Shown: piece after piece, positions 24,669 to 32,350 of the stretch
Position numbering within the stretch: the first letter of the stretch is position 1
How the letters are laid out: each line of letters opens with the position of its first letter
Source: DATFYP01 sp035626235
GTDB lineage: Archaea; Thermoproteota; Nitrososphaeria; Nitrososphaerales; Gagatemarchaeaceae
DNA length: 64,000 nucleotides
Assembly (NCBI GenBank): GCA_035626235.1
Contig: DASPOB010000075.1
Location: 26,777 to 90,776, forward strand
Direction: 5' to 3'
Notes under the pieces: generated by a model
The model's database searches: none
Told to the model about the DNA's origin: nothing
What the model saw: only the letters and a program-made list of their open reading frames with translations
Made by a program: the position numbers and the translations under genes

Positions 24669-24941
24669 GTCTGGTCTGAGTCGGCGATGGTCCAGTTATA
24701 CGTTGCGTAGACCGATCTTGACGACTGGCTGCTTCCGTGTTCCTTTTTTTCTCCACCAGTTGCACCGCGGCTCCCTGCCAATCCTGCTTGAGGCGCTAGT
24801 GACCACGACGGCCGCGCCCTTCGGACCCAATCCTGCCAGTCCCCGAAAGGCAGAGGGGCCTGAGTGCGTAACCGCGAGACCGTTGCGGCGGCCAGAATGT
24901 TGATAGTACCGCGCGAAGCCGCCAATCAAGTGGAGATAGAC

Positions 24942-25293
24942 ATGGTGAGGATCGGCTCCGTTGTTATCGACGTCAAGGACTTACTTGATGAGGACATTCT
25001 GGAAGAAGGCGTTGGGCTACGTCGAAGGTCGCTCCCCCGAGCCGGGGGACCCGTCTCCGGCAAGCATCCTGAAGGACCCTCTGGGCAGGGGTCCCAACAT
25101 GACCATAGACCGGATGGACCCCTACCGCGGCGTCCTGCACTTCGACCTTTACGCAAAGGACTACGAGGGCGAAGTAAGGAGGCTGGTCGGCCTCGGCGCA
25201 ACGGTGTACCGGCACCGCGAGCCTGACGAGGACTTCGGCGTTCTCGCAGACCCTGAAGGCAACCTGTTCTGCGTGGTCGACGCGGGACAGTAG
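24942..25293 (+). pseudogene. VOC/glyoxalase-like protein broken by a +1 frameshift
   Basis: Two frames together make one vicinal-oxygen-chelate domain. The first encodes MVRIGSVVIDVKDLL; after the codons for DLL the family-like continuation MRTFWKKALGYVEGR...GVLHFDLYAKDYEGEVRRLVGLGATVY...DFGVLADPEGNLFCVVD is in the +1 frame. Dropping one base near 24982 (in TTACTTGATG) restores a normal VOC protein of about 117 residues with the typical DPEGNLFCVV end. It may be a pseudogene, a sequencing error in the draft, or a programmed shift; nothing here decides between them. Confidence 0.75.
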
Positions 25294-25365
25294 AGAAGTC
25301 ACCCCCAGCTGAGGAATCCAGACTTCATGTCTCTAATATAGAACTCGCGGGTCTGATTGAAGACA

Positions 25366-26130
25366 ATGGTCGAGGCGGGTGGCAGGCAGCTGGCCAGGTT
25401 CCTCGGCGGCCATAAGAAACTTGTCTTGTCTTACGACTGGGAAGACCAGGATTGGCTGGACCCGACAGCACCTCGGACCGGGACTCTGCCTGGCGAAGGA
25501 TACACCAGCTACATGATGACGGTCTCGCCGATTGACGAGCGGAACGAATGGGACGAAGGAGATGCATTGGAGGAGTTCCACTTCTGCGGAGGCAGCGAAG
25601 TAATCGAGGGGCAGGTCCCCCCAGAAGTCGAGGACGCCTTCGAAAGCTGGTACGCCAAGCTCAGGTTGGATTCCGCCGGCGCCGGGCTGACAATCAGATT
25701 CGTGGGAAGCGCCGGCACAGAGGATGCGGTAGACAAACTGCTGGACGCCATCGAAAGCGCCAGCCCTCATCTGCCAGTGTGGGTCGCGGAGTTAGGCGAG
25801 GGGAGGGCCGACAAGGAGAGGACAGCACATGAGACGCTGGACCTCGTAGGCACGAAAGGCAGGGCGTCGGGGGCCCACGCGGGCACTACAAGGGCGGACT
25901 CGGAGTCCAGAGGGAGGTTCAAGGACGCACGAGTCAAAGGGTTCTCCCTGCGAATGCACCAAGGCGGAGAAGAGATGCCAATTGCTTTCGTGGACCACGG
26001 GGACCGCTGGATGCTCAGCGGGACCGTGAAAACGCAGCCCGCCGAGTTCCCCAGCGACGAGGCGAAGTTGATCTGGCTCTTCGATGTCATGATGCACCAG
26101 GGCGTCGACCTCAGCGTCACAGACGACTAG
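25366..26130 (+). CDS. Protein of unknown function
   Basis: I do not recognise this 254-residue protein. It is soluble and acidic, with an N-terminal part GHKKLVLSYDWEDQDWLD, a middle FVGSAGTEDAVDKLLDAIESASPHLPVWVAEL, a charged low-complexity linker (about 160-190), and a compact end beginning RVKGFSLRMHQGGEEMPIAFVDHGDRWMLSG. A TATA-like CTAATATAG (25333-25341) is about 28 bases before the ATG chosen; a TTG nine bases upstream is an alternative. No neighbour suggests a role. Confidence 0.75.
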   Translation: MVEAGGRQLARFLGGHKKLVLSYDWEDQDWLDPTAPRTGTLPGEGYTSYMMTVSPIDERNEWDEGDALEEFHFCGGSEVIEGQVPPEVEDAFESWYAKLRLDSAGAGLTIRFVGSAGTEDAVDKLLDAIESASPHLPVWVAELGEGRADKERTAHETLDLVGTKGRASGAHAGTTRADSESRGRFKDARVKGFSLRMHQGGEEMPIAFVDHGDRWMLSGTVKTQPAEFPSDEAKLIWLFDVMMHQGVDLSVTDD

Positions 26131-26261
26131 GTACATGCCTCCAGCCTGAGGAGTTGCAAGACGGTGAAGTAGGCGTCACGACAGCCACGAAAGTCGTCAG
26201 CGTCGCATTGAAGGTCCGCGCTTTCACATCGGTCCTTCCTCCACCCCAGTGGCTGCAACTT

Positions 26262-26281
26262 GGACTTCAGGTTCAAATCCC
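26262..26281 (+). repeat. tRNA T-arm-like sequence, copy 1
   Basis: The bases GACTTCAGGTTCAAATCCC resemble the T arm of a tRNA, but the stem does not pair well and no acceptor partner is visible. A near copy (AACTTTAGGTTCAAATCCC) occurs at about 28122-28140. The pair brackets the ABC transporter genes. Confidence 0.35.
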
Positions 26282-26313
26282 ATCTGCCTATCACAGACGC
26301 GCGAGGGAAGGCC

Positions 26314-27192
26314 GTGAACGTCGTCGAGGTCTCCAATCTGGGAAAGACGTACCCGGGCGGGACTGAGGCTCTGCGGGGCATCACCTTTAGTGTAGAGCAG
26401 GGCCAGGTGTTCTGTTTTCTCGGGCGAAACGGGGCAGGCAAGACGACGCTCCTGAGAATACTCGCGACCCAGTTGATGCCCAGCGCCGGCCGCGCGACAG
26501 TGTTCGGCCATGACGTCTCCCGCGAGGCTGAGAAGGTGAGGACAAGGATAGCTGTCCTCCCGCAGGAGGCCCGTCCGCAAAACCTGCTCTCGGCATTCGA
26601 TCACGTCCGTCTGATGTGCCTCATCCGCGGCATGTCAAGGAAGGAGGCCGCCAAGAAGGCGAAGCAGGCGTTGGAGGAGTTCGACCTGTGGGAGCACCGT
26701 AACAAGCTGTGCGCCGACCTCTCTGGTGGAATGAGGCAGCGGGTGATCCTGTGCATGGCTCTCGTCGCGGACCCGGAACTCCTCTTTCTCGACGAACCGA
26801 CAGTCGGGCTTGACCCGATTGGGAGACGACAGGTGTGGGCCGCCATCAAGCGGCTGACTCAGGCCGGGGTCACGGTCCTCCTCACGACGCACTACATGGA
26901 CGAAGCCCAGCACCTTGCCGACCGCCTCGCGATCATAGAAAAGGGTCAGGTCGCCTTCCTCGGGACCGTCGACCAGGCAAAGGAGGTGGCCGGCGTCGGG
27001 ATGCGCATAATCGTCGAGTCTCCCATGGATGGCGGGCAGAGGGAGGTGCTGCATCCTCGCTCTAACGAGGAGATACTGAAGGTCATCGAGGGCAGCATAC
27101 AGGACAGGCTCAAGGTCACGTTTCAGCCGCCGAGTCTGGAAGAGGCGTTCATCAGCATTGTAGGGGGGTCGATTGACGATGAAGCTGCGTGA
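26314..27192 (+). CDS. ABC transporter ATP-binding protein
   Basis: The 292-residue ATPase has Walker A GRNGAGKTT, Q-loop region VLPQEARPQ, signature LSGGMRQRV, Walker B LLFLDEPTVGLD and switch His in LLTTHYMDEA. The arrangement resembles DrrA/CcmA/YadG-type exporters. The start chosen is the GTG giving M-NVVEVSNLGKTYPGG; the longer frame runs through the tRNA-like sequence. Its end overlaps the permease gene by 14 bases, so the two form one exporter (ATPase dimer plus permease dimer). The cargo is unknown; drugs or lipids are common for the family. Confidence 0.92.
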   Translation: MNVVEVSNLGKTYPGGTEALRGITFSVEQGQVFCFLGRNGAGKTTLLRILATQLMPSAGRATVFGHDVSREAEKVRTRIAVLPQEARPQNLLSAFDHVRLMCLIRGMSRKEAAKKAKQALEEFDLWEHRNKLCADLSGGMRQRVILCMALVADPELLFLDEPTVGLDPIGRRQVWAAIKRLTQAGVTVLLTTHYMDEAQHLADRLAIIEKGQVAFLGTVDQAKEVAGVGMRIIVESPMDGGQREVLHPRSNEEILKVIEGSIQDRLKVTFQPPSLEEAFISIVGGSIDDEAA

Positions 27193-27916
27193 GGTTCTGT
27201 ACATCGGGCTCTGGGATTCACTCCCGCTACTCCGCGACCCAATGCTCCTGATACTCATCTCTACGTTCTCGTTTCTCCCTGTGTTCTTTCTGGCCCTCTT
27301 CGCCAGTGGACGCCAAGCGATTGCAGCCCTCGTCGGGGCCGTGGTCATGTCATTGGCCTTCAATGGCCTCTTTGTCGCCCAGTCAGTGTACTACAACAAG
27401 CACTGGTTCAGGTTCCAAGACATCTTGGTTGCTTCACCGATCTCTTCGCTCTCCTACGCCATGGGCCTTTCATTCAGCACATTGATTACTTCAAGCCCTG
27501 CGCTCCTGCTGTCCTTCTCTATCCTAACCGTGTATGTGCCGATCTCCCCGGTCAACTTCTTGGCCGTGCTCGCCATTGTCGCCCTCATGTGGCTCGCGAT
27601 GGTGTTCGTCGGGCAGGCAATCGGACTGTCGGTGAGAAACATGCGCTGGGCCAACTCCATCCCCCAGGTGCTGGGTCTCCTCCTCGGGTTCCTGCCGCCA
27701 GTGTACTATCCTCTGAGTCTCCTGCCCGCTTTCCTGCAGCCGGTGGCGATGCTGGTGCCCTCCACAGACGCCGCCCAACTGGCCAAGAACTACTTCGGCC
27801 TGCTTCCAGGCCCGCTATCTTCGGCCGACATCATCGTGAGCTGGGCCTACCTTCTGCTCTTCGTCATCACGATGGCCCTCATCAGCGCCCGACGCGCCCA
27901 TTGGGTCGACCCATGA
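27179..27916 (+). CDS. ABC-2 type transporter permease
   Basis: This 245-residue protein has about six hydrophobic segments, for example LLILISTFSFLPVFFLALFASG, FLAVLAIVALMWLAMVFVGQAIGLSV and the C-terminal IIVSWAYLLLFVITMALIS. The order and the loop LGLLLGFLPPVYYPLSLLPAFLQPVAMLVPSTDAAQ are typical of ABC-2 permeases. The start is ATG giving MKLREVLYIGLWDSL; a TTG two codons upstream is also possible. It is the membrane partner of the overlapping ATPase. Confidence 0.9.
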   Translation: MKLREVLYIGLWDSLPLLRDPMLLILISTFSFLPVFFLALFASGRQAIAALVGAVVMSLAFNGLFVAQSVYYNKHWFRFQDILVASPISSLSYAMGLSFSTLITSSPALLLSFSILTVYVPISPVNFLAVLAIVALMWLAMVFVGQAIGLSVRNMRWANSIPQVLGLLLGFLPPVYYPLSLLPAFLQPVAMLVPSTDAAQLAKNYFGLLPGPLSSADIIVSWAYLLLFVITMALISARRAHWVDP

Positions 27917-28121
27917 GACCTCCTCGCTGTATTGCACGGTAGCCGGTGGCCCGGCTATGGCTCATCTGCATCGCACAGATATCCGCGCAACGTCGTTCCG
28001 CCATATCATGACCAACAAACTACGCCGTTTGCGGCGCTTGTGCACTTCATTGGTCAAGCCCCATCGAGGCCGGCGATTTGCGTCCCGATTCATGCCGTAT
28101 GGATTCGGCCGCGGCGCCCTG

Positions 28122-28140
28122 AACTTTAGGTTCAAATCCC
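28122..28140 (+). repeat. tRNA T-arm-like sequence, copy 2
   Basis: AACTTTAGGTTCAAATCCC matches 16-17 of 19 positions with the copy at 26262-26281. It lies between the permease and the methyltransferase gene. No complete tRNA can be folded around it. Confidence 0.35.
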
Positions 28141-28163
28141 GACTGGACTCGCACCTATGATAG

Positions 28164-28925
28164 TTGGTAAAGGAGGAAGGCGAGGCAGATTACTGGAATC
28201 GCAAATGGAGGCTCAGGGAAGCGCACCTTCACGAGAATGTGGCTCTTGACGGCAGCGACGGCGAAGATGAGTTCGACGAGGAACTGCTGAAAATAGTTCG
28301 CGACAAGGAGGTCTTGGACATAGGGTGCGGACCGGGGGAGTTCACCCTGCGAGTTGCCCGAAGAGCTAAGCATGTTGTGGGTATAGATTCGTCCGAAACC
28401 GCACTCAGACTTGCAAAGCAGAATCTCTCTCGGACCAGACTCGAGAACATCGCGTTCCTCAAAGGCAAGGCTGAGAGACTTCAAGTCCCAGAAGAAACCT
28501 ATGACGTGGTGTTCAGTCGGCGGGGGCCTGCAAGTGACAGCAGACGCAATCTTTCGGAGGTCCGGCGGGTATTGACCGAGGGTGGGACATTCATGGAGAT
28601 TTGCATAGGCGAAAGGGACAAACAGAACATCGCGGGAATCTTCGGCAGAGGTCAGATGCTAGGATTCGTCGGTCAGGTCTCCTCGGTAAAGAGAAGTTGG
28701 CTCGAAGAGGTGGGTTTCAGAGAGGCCAGGTCGAGAGACTACATGGGGACCGAGGTGTTCCGCTCCATCGATGACTTGATAGTTAGACTTCGGACAGCGC
28801 CCATCATCCCATCGTTTGATGCCCGAAAGGACGGGAATTTGCTGGAGACCGTCGAAACCCAGTGCTCCACTGACAGGGGAATCGAGACGCCTGTGCACAG
28901 GGTCATTCTGATTGGAAGAAAATGA
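28164..28925 (+). CDS. Class I SAM-dependent methyltransferase
   Basis: The 253-residue protein begins at a TTG with MVKEEGEADYWNRKWRL. SAM motif I is VLDIGCGPGEFTLRVA, motif II HVVGIDSSETAL, then FLKGKAERLQVPEETYDVVFSRRGP (motif III/IV) and VRRVLTEGGTFMEICIGE. The C-terminal part (VKRSWLEEVGFREARSRDYMGTEVFRSIDDL) fits UbiE/COQ5-like or BioC-like methyltransferases. The substrate cannot be told. Confidence 0.85.
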   Translation: MVKEEGEADYWNRKWRLREAHLHENVALDGSDGEDEFDEELLKIVRDKEVLDIGCGPGEFTLRVARRAKHVVGIDSSETALRLAKQNLSRTRLENIAFLKGKAERLQVPEETYDVVFSRRGPASDSRRNLSEVRRVLTEGGTFMEICIGERDKQNIAGIFGRGQMLGFVGQVSSVKRSWLEEVGFREARSRDYMGTEVFRSIDDLIVRLRTAPIIPSFDARKDGNLLETVETQCSTDRGIETPVHRVILIGRK

Positions 28926-28990
28926 AAGGGTCTTCTGCTACAGTTAAGCGACTTCTGCTGATACCTACACGCTGAAAGGGGTGAAAGGGA

Positions 28991-29104
28991 TGCGGTCGCC
29001 GGGATTTGAACCCGGGTCTCTGGTCTCTATCGAGATTACCAGCGTGGCAGGCTTACATGCCCTACGCGAGCTTGATGTCCTGGACCAGGCTAGACGACGA
29101 CCGC
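28991..29104 (-). tRNA. tRNA-Gly (GCC) with two short non-canonical introns
   Basis: Acceptor GCGGTCG pairs fully with CGACCGC plus discriminator A. D stem GTCT/GGAC, T arm CCGGG-TTCAAAT-CCCGG. The gene is about 38 bases too long. Removing about 20 nt at 29053-29072, within the 5' strand of the anticodon stem (about 29/30), gives stem TCAGC/GCTGG around loop CTGCCAC (anticodon GCC). Another about 18 nt must be removed from 29016-29038 in the variable region; that stretch contains its own small hairpin TCTC-GATA-GAGA. A TATA-like CTTTTATC lies about 31 bases upstream on the minus strand. Confidence 0.85.
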
Positions 29105-29152
29105 ACGATTCACGCCGCGACCGAACCGAGGATAAAAGCTTGTTTGGTAGAG

Positions 29153-29482
29153 CTACGCAACCTTGCATCCCAATGGCATGTCCTTGTCGGGGACGAGGAG
29201 TGAGAGCTCGGCGTCGGTGAACGAAGCGAGGAGCATGCACTCCGAAACCACACCCGCAATCGGCCTTGGCTCGAGGTTGACCACTGCGATTACCCGCTTT
29301 CCCTGGAGCTGTTCCTTCGAGTAGTAAGGCTTGATACCGGCCACGCACTGCTTCACCCCTTCGGGGCCGAAGTCCACGCGCAGTTTGTAAAGAGGCTTCC
29401 TAGCTTGAGGGATGTCTTCTACTTCCAGCACTTCCCCGACCCTGATGGCCAGCTGCGCGAACGTGTCGAACGGGACGGACAC
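29153..29482 (-). CDS. tRNA-binding (EMAP/CsaA-like) OB-fold protein
   Basis: This 109-residue protein is a stand-alone tRNA-binding OB fold like CsaA or the C-terminal domain of MetRS: AIRVGEVLEVEDIPQARKPLYKLRVDFG, IKPYYSKEQLQGKRVIAVVNLEPRPIAGVVSECMLLAS and the end MPLGCKVA (family: PGxxI/KV). It probably helps an aminoacyl-tRNA synthetase bind tRNA or acts as a chaperone. The GTG start is 27-28 bases from a TATA box (CCTTATCT, 29506-29513), indicating a leaderless message. The tRNA-Gly gene lies just downstream. Confidence 0.88.
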   Translation of the reverse strand: MSVPFDTFAQLAIRVGEVLEVEDIPQARKPLYKLRVDFGPEGVKQCVAGIKPYYSKEQLQGKRVIAVVNLEPRPIAGVVSECMLLASFTDAELSLLVPDKDMPLGCKVA

Positions 29483-29534
29483 GGACGCTCCCGGGGCACG
29501 TCGCCAGATAAGGCTTGGCGGGAGCGCCTGGTCC

Positions 29535-30326
29535 TTACTTCCTTACCACGAACCCTGCCGGGTCAATCTCCTTCCTGAGGAGACGAATCTCTTCCGCGGT
29601 GGGCGGGCTCGTGACGGTCACGTCAGGCGGGATGATGATCTCGAAGCCGGAGTTCGCCTTGATGTCATCCGCCGAGACCCCGGGGTGCGTGGACAGGAGC
29701 TTCATCCTCTTGGTCGCGTCGTCGAACCCCATCACTCCGAGCTGCGTCACGACGCGGAAGGGCCCCGTCCCCTCCGGAAGGCCCGCCCTTTCTCGGCCAC
29801 CCGGGCCGTCGAGGTAGCCCGGGGTCGTAAGGAAGTCGAGCTTCTTTACGAAGCGGCGGGAATCCTGCTGCATTATGATTATGGTCCTCCAGCACAGTGA
29901 CCCGACGTCGTTCGCGCCGCCGCTGCCGGGAAGGCGGGCCTTCGGTCTGTCGTGGGGGCCGATGACAGTCGTATTGATGTTGCCGTACATGTCAATCTGG
30001 GCCGCACCGAGCATCCCGTAGTCAACGAACCCCGCCTGGGCGGTTCCCATCACGCAGTCGAGGCTGGTGGCCATGACCGCCCTGTGAAACGTCCTCGAAT
30101 CGCCCACCGATATCGGGAGGACTGGGATCTGAGGCGCTATCCCGCCGGCCTCGAAGACGAGGGTAACGTTGGGGGTGCGGGTCCTCATGGCAAGCGCCAT
30201 AGCAATCATGGGCAGCCCAGAGCCTGTCAGGACGACCGCGCCGTCCTCGATTACCTTTGAGGCGGCCGAGGCCATCAGCTCCACCGTCTGGAAGGCCTGC
30301 TTCTGCACACCTATCACTCCGCCCAA
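29535..30326 (-). CDS. Family I CoA-transferase, subunit B
   Basis: The 263-residue protein matches GctB/GCDB-type beta subunits: EDGAVVLTGSGLPMIAMALA, NVTLVFEAGGI (candidate catalytic Glu region), FVDYGMLGAAQIDMYGNINTT, GSGGANDVGSL and VVTQLGVMGFDDATKRMKLLSTHPGVS. The fold transfers CoA between a CoA thioester and a carboxylic acid. The start overlaps the end of subunit A by 13 bases, so the two form a heteromer. The exact acid (glutaconate, 3-oxoacid, cholesterol-like acids in actinobacterial relatives) cannot be assigned. Confidence 0.88.
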   Translation of the reverse strand: MGGVIGVQKQAFQTVELMASAASKVIEDGAVVLTGSGLPMIAMALAMRTRTPNVTLVFEAGGIAPQIPVLPISVGDSRTFHRAVMATSLDCVMGTAQAGFVDYGMLGAAQIDMYGNINTTVIGPHDRPKARLPGSGGANDVGSLCWRTIIIMQQDSRRFVKKLDFLTTPGYLDGPGGRERAGLPEGTGPFRVVTQLGVMGFDDATKRMKLLSTHPGVSADDIKANSGFEIIIPPDVTVTSPPTAEEIRLLRKEIDPAGFVVRK

Positions 30327-31324
30327 GGCGCCTCAGTTGGCGCCCGTAGCAGCTCTATCTCCCTGAGCTTTTTCATCTTCGCCTGGCCGCCGACCAGCTC
30401 GAGATACTGGCCGAAGTCGCTGACCCCATAGATGTACTTGTCGAAGTACGATCTTGTTCCCTCGTCGGTCTTCGAAAGCCTGAGCCACTCGGCCATGTGC
30501 TCCTCGTCTGAGTAGTACACGAGGGGCATGTTTCCAGGATGAGACCCGTAGGGCAGTTCCACGACGGCGTCGACACAGTAGAATGGGATGAGAGTCCTGG
30601 TCGGCTCGTTCCGAATGACGTCGTCGGCGACGAGTTCCTCCGTCGTTATGACCAGCCTCCTCGCTGCCCGTGCGAGGTCGCAGTCCATTATGCTGGCCCC
30701 GTCAATCTGGGAGTTGCCGAACCTGTCGCACCTGTGCACATGGATGAAGGCGACATCTGGGTAGCACGCAGGAATGAGGGCCAGATTCTTTCCGCTGAAT
30801 GGGTCCTTGGCCACCATGGCCGAGCTCTTGGCGATGGTGTCCGTCCCCATCAGAATCCTTGCGGGAAAGAAGGGGAGGCCCATCGCAGCAGCTTTGAATC
30901 GCCACTGGAACCCGGCGTTGGACGTCTCCGTGACTGCCTTGACCTTGCCCTGCTCAATCATCCGTCTCCCGGCAGGGGAGAGGCCCCGGAGTTCGTGACC
31001 GAAAGAGTACGCGACTTCGACCTGGTTCACGCAACCGGAGGAGACTAGAAGGTCGCAATCATGGACTGCTGTCTTTCCAGCCAGGGTGAGCCCGCGCCTA
31101 TTTTGCCGAATCATCTCGTATATTGCGGCCATGGAGACCCTTACGTGGCCAAATCCGCCCATAGCCAGATAGTCTCCGTCGGAAACGAACCTCGAAACGG
31201 ACTCTTTGAGCTCCATCCTCTTGTCGGTCATTCGGCGCGGCTTGTTCGCGCGCACCCACTTGCGCTGCTCGTCGGGGTCGTGCCAGCCGAGAAGCGGCCC
31301 CTCTCCCTTAGTGACTACCTCCAT
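30314..31324 (-). CDS. Family I CoA-transferase, subunit A
   Basis: The 336-residue alpha subunit has GDYLAMGGFGHVRVSMAAIYEMIRQ at the N-terminal CoA-transferase motif, then CVNQVEVAYSFGHELRGLSP, GLPFFPARILMGTDT, and ACYPDVAFIHVHRCDRFGNSQIDG, typical of the GctA/IpdA type. An extra about 35-residue N-terminal region (GEGPLLGWHDPDEQRKWVRANKPRRM) precedes the domain. Subunit B follows with overlap. IpdAB and GctAB relatives act in aromatic, steroid or glutamate breakdown; here the context gives no clear choice. Confidence 0.88.
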   Translation of the reverse strand: MEVVTKGEGPLLGWHDPDEQRKWVRANKPRRMTDKRMELKESVSRFVSDGDYLAMGGFGHVRVSMAAIYEMIRQNRRGLTLAGKTAVHDCDLLVSSGCVNQVEVAYSFGHELRGLSPAGRRMIEQGKVKAVTETSNAGFQWRFKAAAMGLPFFPARILMGTDTIAKSSAMVAKDPFSGKNLALIPACYPDVAFIHVHRCDRFGNSQIDGASIMDCDLARAARRLVITTEELVADDVIRNEPTRTLIPFYCVDAVVELPYGSHPGNMPLVYYSDEEHMAEWLRLSKTDEGTRSYFDKYIYGVSDFGQYLELVGGQAKMKKLREIELLRAPTEAPWAE

Positions 31325-31458
31325 GGTCCACCCTCGTTGGGCGAGTCGGCCTCGTTAGCTATTTCAAGCCGTGAGACGATTTCCACCAGCGAGAGCGACC
31401 TCCCCAAAGGATAATTAGGCAACTCGTCGGCCGTGGTATGAAGCGGACTGCACGAGAT

Positions 31459-31562
31459 GGGCCGGTCGTCTAGTCTGGTAGGACTCTCCCAAGCCTAAGA
31501 CTATCTTGGCAAGCGAATGCCCAGACTGGTAGAGGTCGGGGGTTCGAATCCCCCCCGGTCCA
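31459..31562 (+). tRNA. Intron-containing tRNA, isotype unresolved
   Basis: Acceptor GGGCCGG pairs with CCGGTCC (one G-T), discriminator A; D stem GTCT/GGAC; T arm GGGGG-TTCGAAT-CCCCC. The middle is about 30 bases too long, as in the tRNA-Val gene, whose 5' 15 bases are identical. A strong helix CCAAG/CTTGG lies inside the extra sequence. I could not find one intron removal that gives a good anticodon stem and a U33-led anticodon; Pro (UGG) is possible because D-arm and acceptor look Pro/Val-like. Its 3' end and downstream flank recur twice to the right. Confidence 0.7.
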
Positions 31563-31597
31563 CATTGAAATAGCTCAAAATGAACTCTATTTGGTTC
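31541..31597 (+). repeat. tRNA 3'-end/flank repeat, copy 1 (intact tRNA end)
   Basis: The segment runs from the tRNA T arm through about 35 bases of downstream flank (CCCCCCCGGTCCACATTGAA and on). The same block, with substitutions, recurs at 33547-33603 and 35773-35830, which fits attachment-site duplication at a tRNA gene. Confidence 0.75.
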
Positions 31598-31851
31598 GAG
31601 TAGCTCCTTTTGACGCTATTTCGACAGGCGCTCAGGTGCCGCGGTCGCAAGTACGGGGAGAGAAGAACGAGGTATTCTGTCCGTGCAAATTACTGGATAG
31701 CTACGGTGAGCGTCCTTGAACTGCCAATGTTGTTGGTGTCACCGCCATACTCGGCTTAGACATGAGTTGAGTCTGCTTGTCTAGGAAAACACGCGTCTTC
31801 AGGGCGTTCTAAACAGTAGAGCTAAGAACTGTCCAAGGTTGGAGAGAAGAC

Positions 31852-32118
31852 ATGAGACGTCTTGTCCAGGTTGCGGTGGGCGGGGTTGCGGTCATCGCAT
31901 TACTGGTCTTCCTTTTCGCTCCTATAATGTTCTGGTATGATGCGACAGCTCCTTTGATAGTCAACCCCAATTCACCAAGTCTACCAGTCTACCGTTCTTT
32001 GGGGTGCGCGGCAATAGGTTTCGGAGACTTGTACTCACCCCACTGGTTTGGATTGAGCCTTGGCTGTCAGGTCCAATTTCCCTTTCCTTTCACCGGACCT
32101 TCAAATAATCCGTTCTGA
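31852..32118 (+). CDS. Small membrane/secreted protein, unknown
   Basis: This 88-residue protein has a basic N-terminus (MRRLVQ) and a strong membrane segment (VAVGGVAVIALLVFLFAPIMFWY). The rest is Pro/Ser/Gly-rich with two Cys and would lie outside. GGAGAGAAG lies just before the ATG. Base use is A/T-richer than surrounding genes. I do not recognise a family, but the layout resembles the small protein at 43255. It lies in the first unit between the tRNA-end repeats. Confidence 0.6.
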   Translation: MRRLVQVAVGGVAVIALLVFLFAPIMFWYDATAPLIVNPNSPSLPVYRSLGCAAIGFGDLYSPHWFGLSLGCQVQFPFPFTGPSNNPF

Positions 32119-32350
32119 TGAACCAGTACTGGTCACAGGCATTAGCCTTTCAGGGCACTCCTCATTCTCTGCTCTCTTGTCAAGCGGTCGCGCTACGGGC
32201 GTTTCCTAAATCTTGGTCCTTCCATCTGATTCCGCCTAACACCTAACGAAGAATGCTGCATGCGTTGTAAAGTCCTGTCTAGCCGGGAAACATATCGAAG
32301 TGGGCGGTCTGAAGGTTCATAGGTCAGTGGTTCCACAATTGTTTCGATAG

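Noticed and set aside
24696..24929. 77-codon minus-strand frame between the DUF4287-like gene and the VOC gene
   Set aside because: Contains the DUF4287 gene's TATA box and has no coding-like pattern.
28021..28150. Possible complete tRNA around the T-arm-like word at 28122
   Set aside because: No acceptor 5' strand, D arm or anticodon arm could be paired with it.
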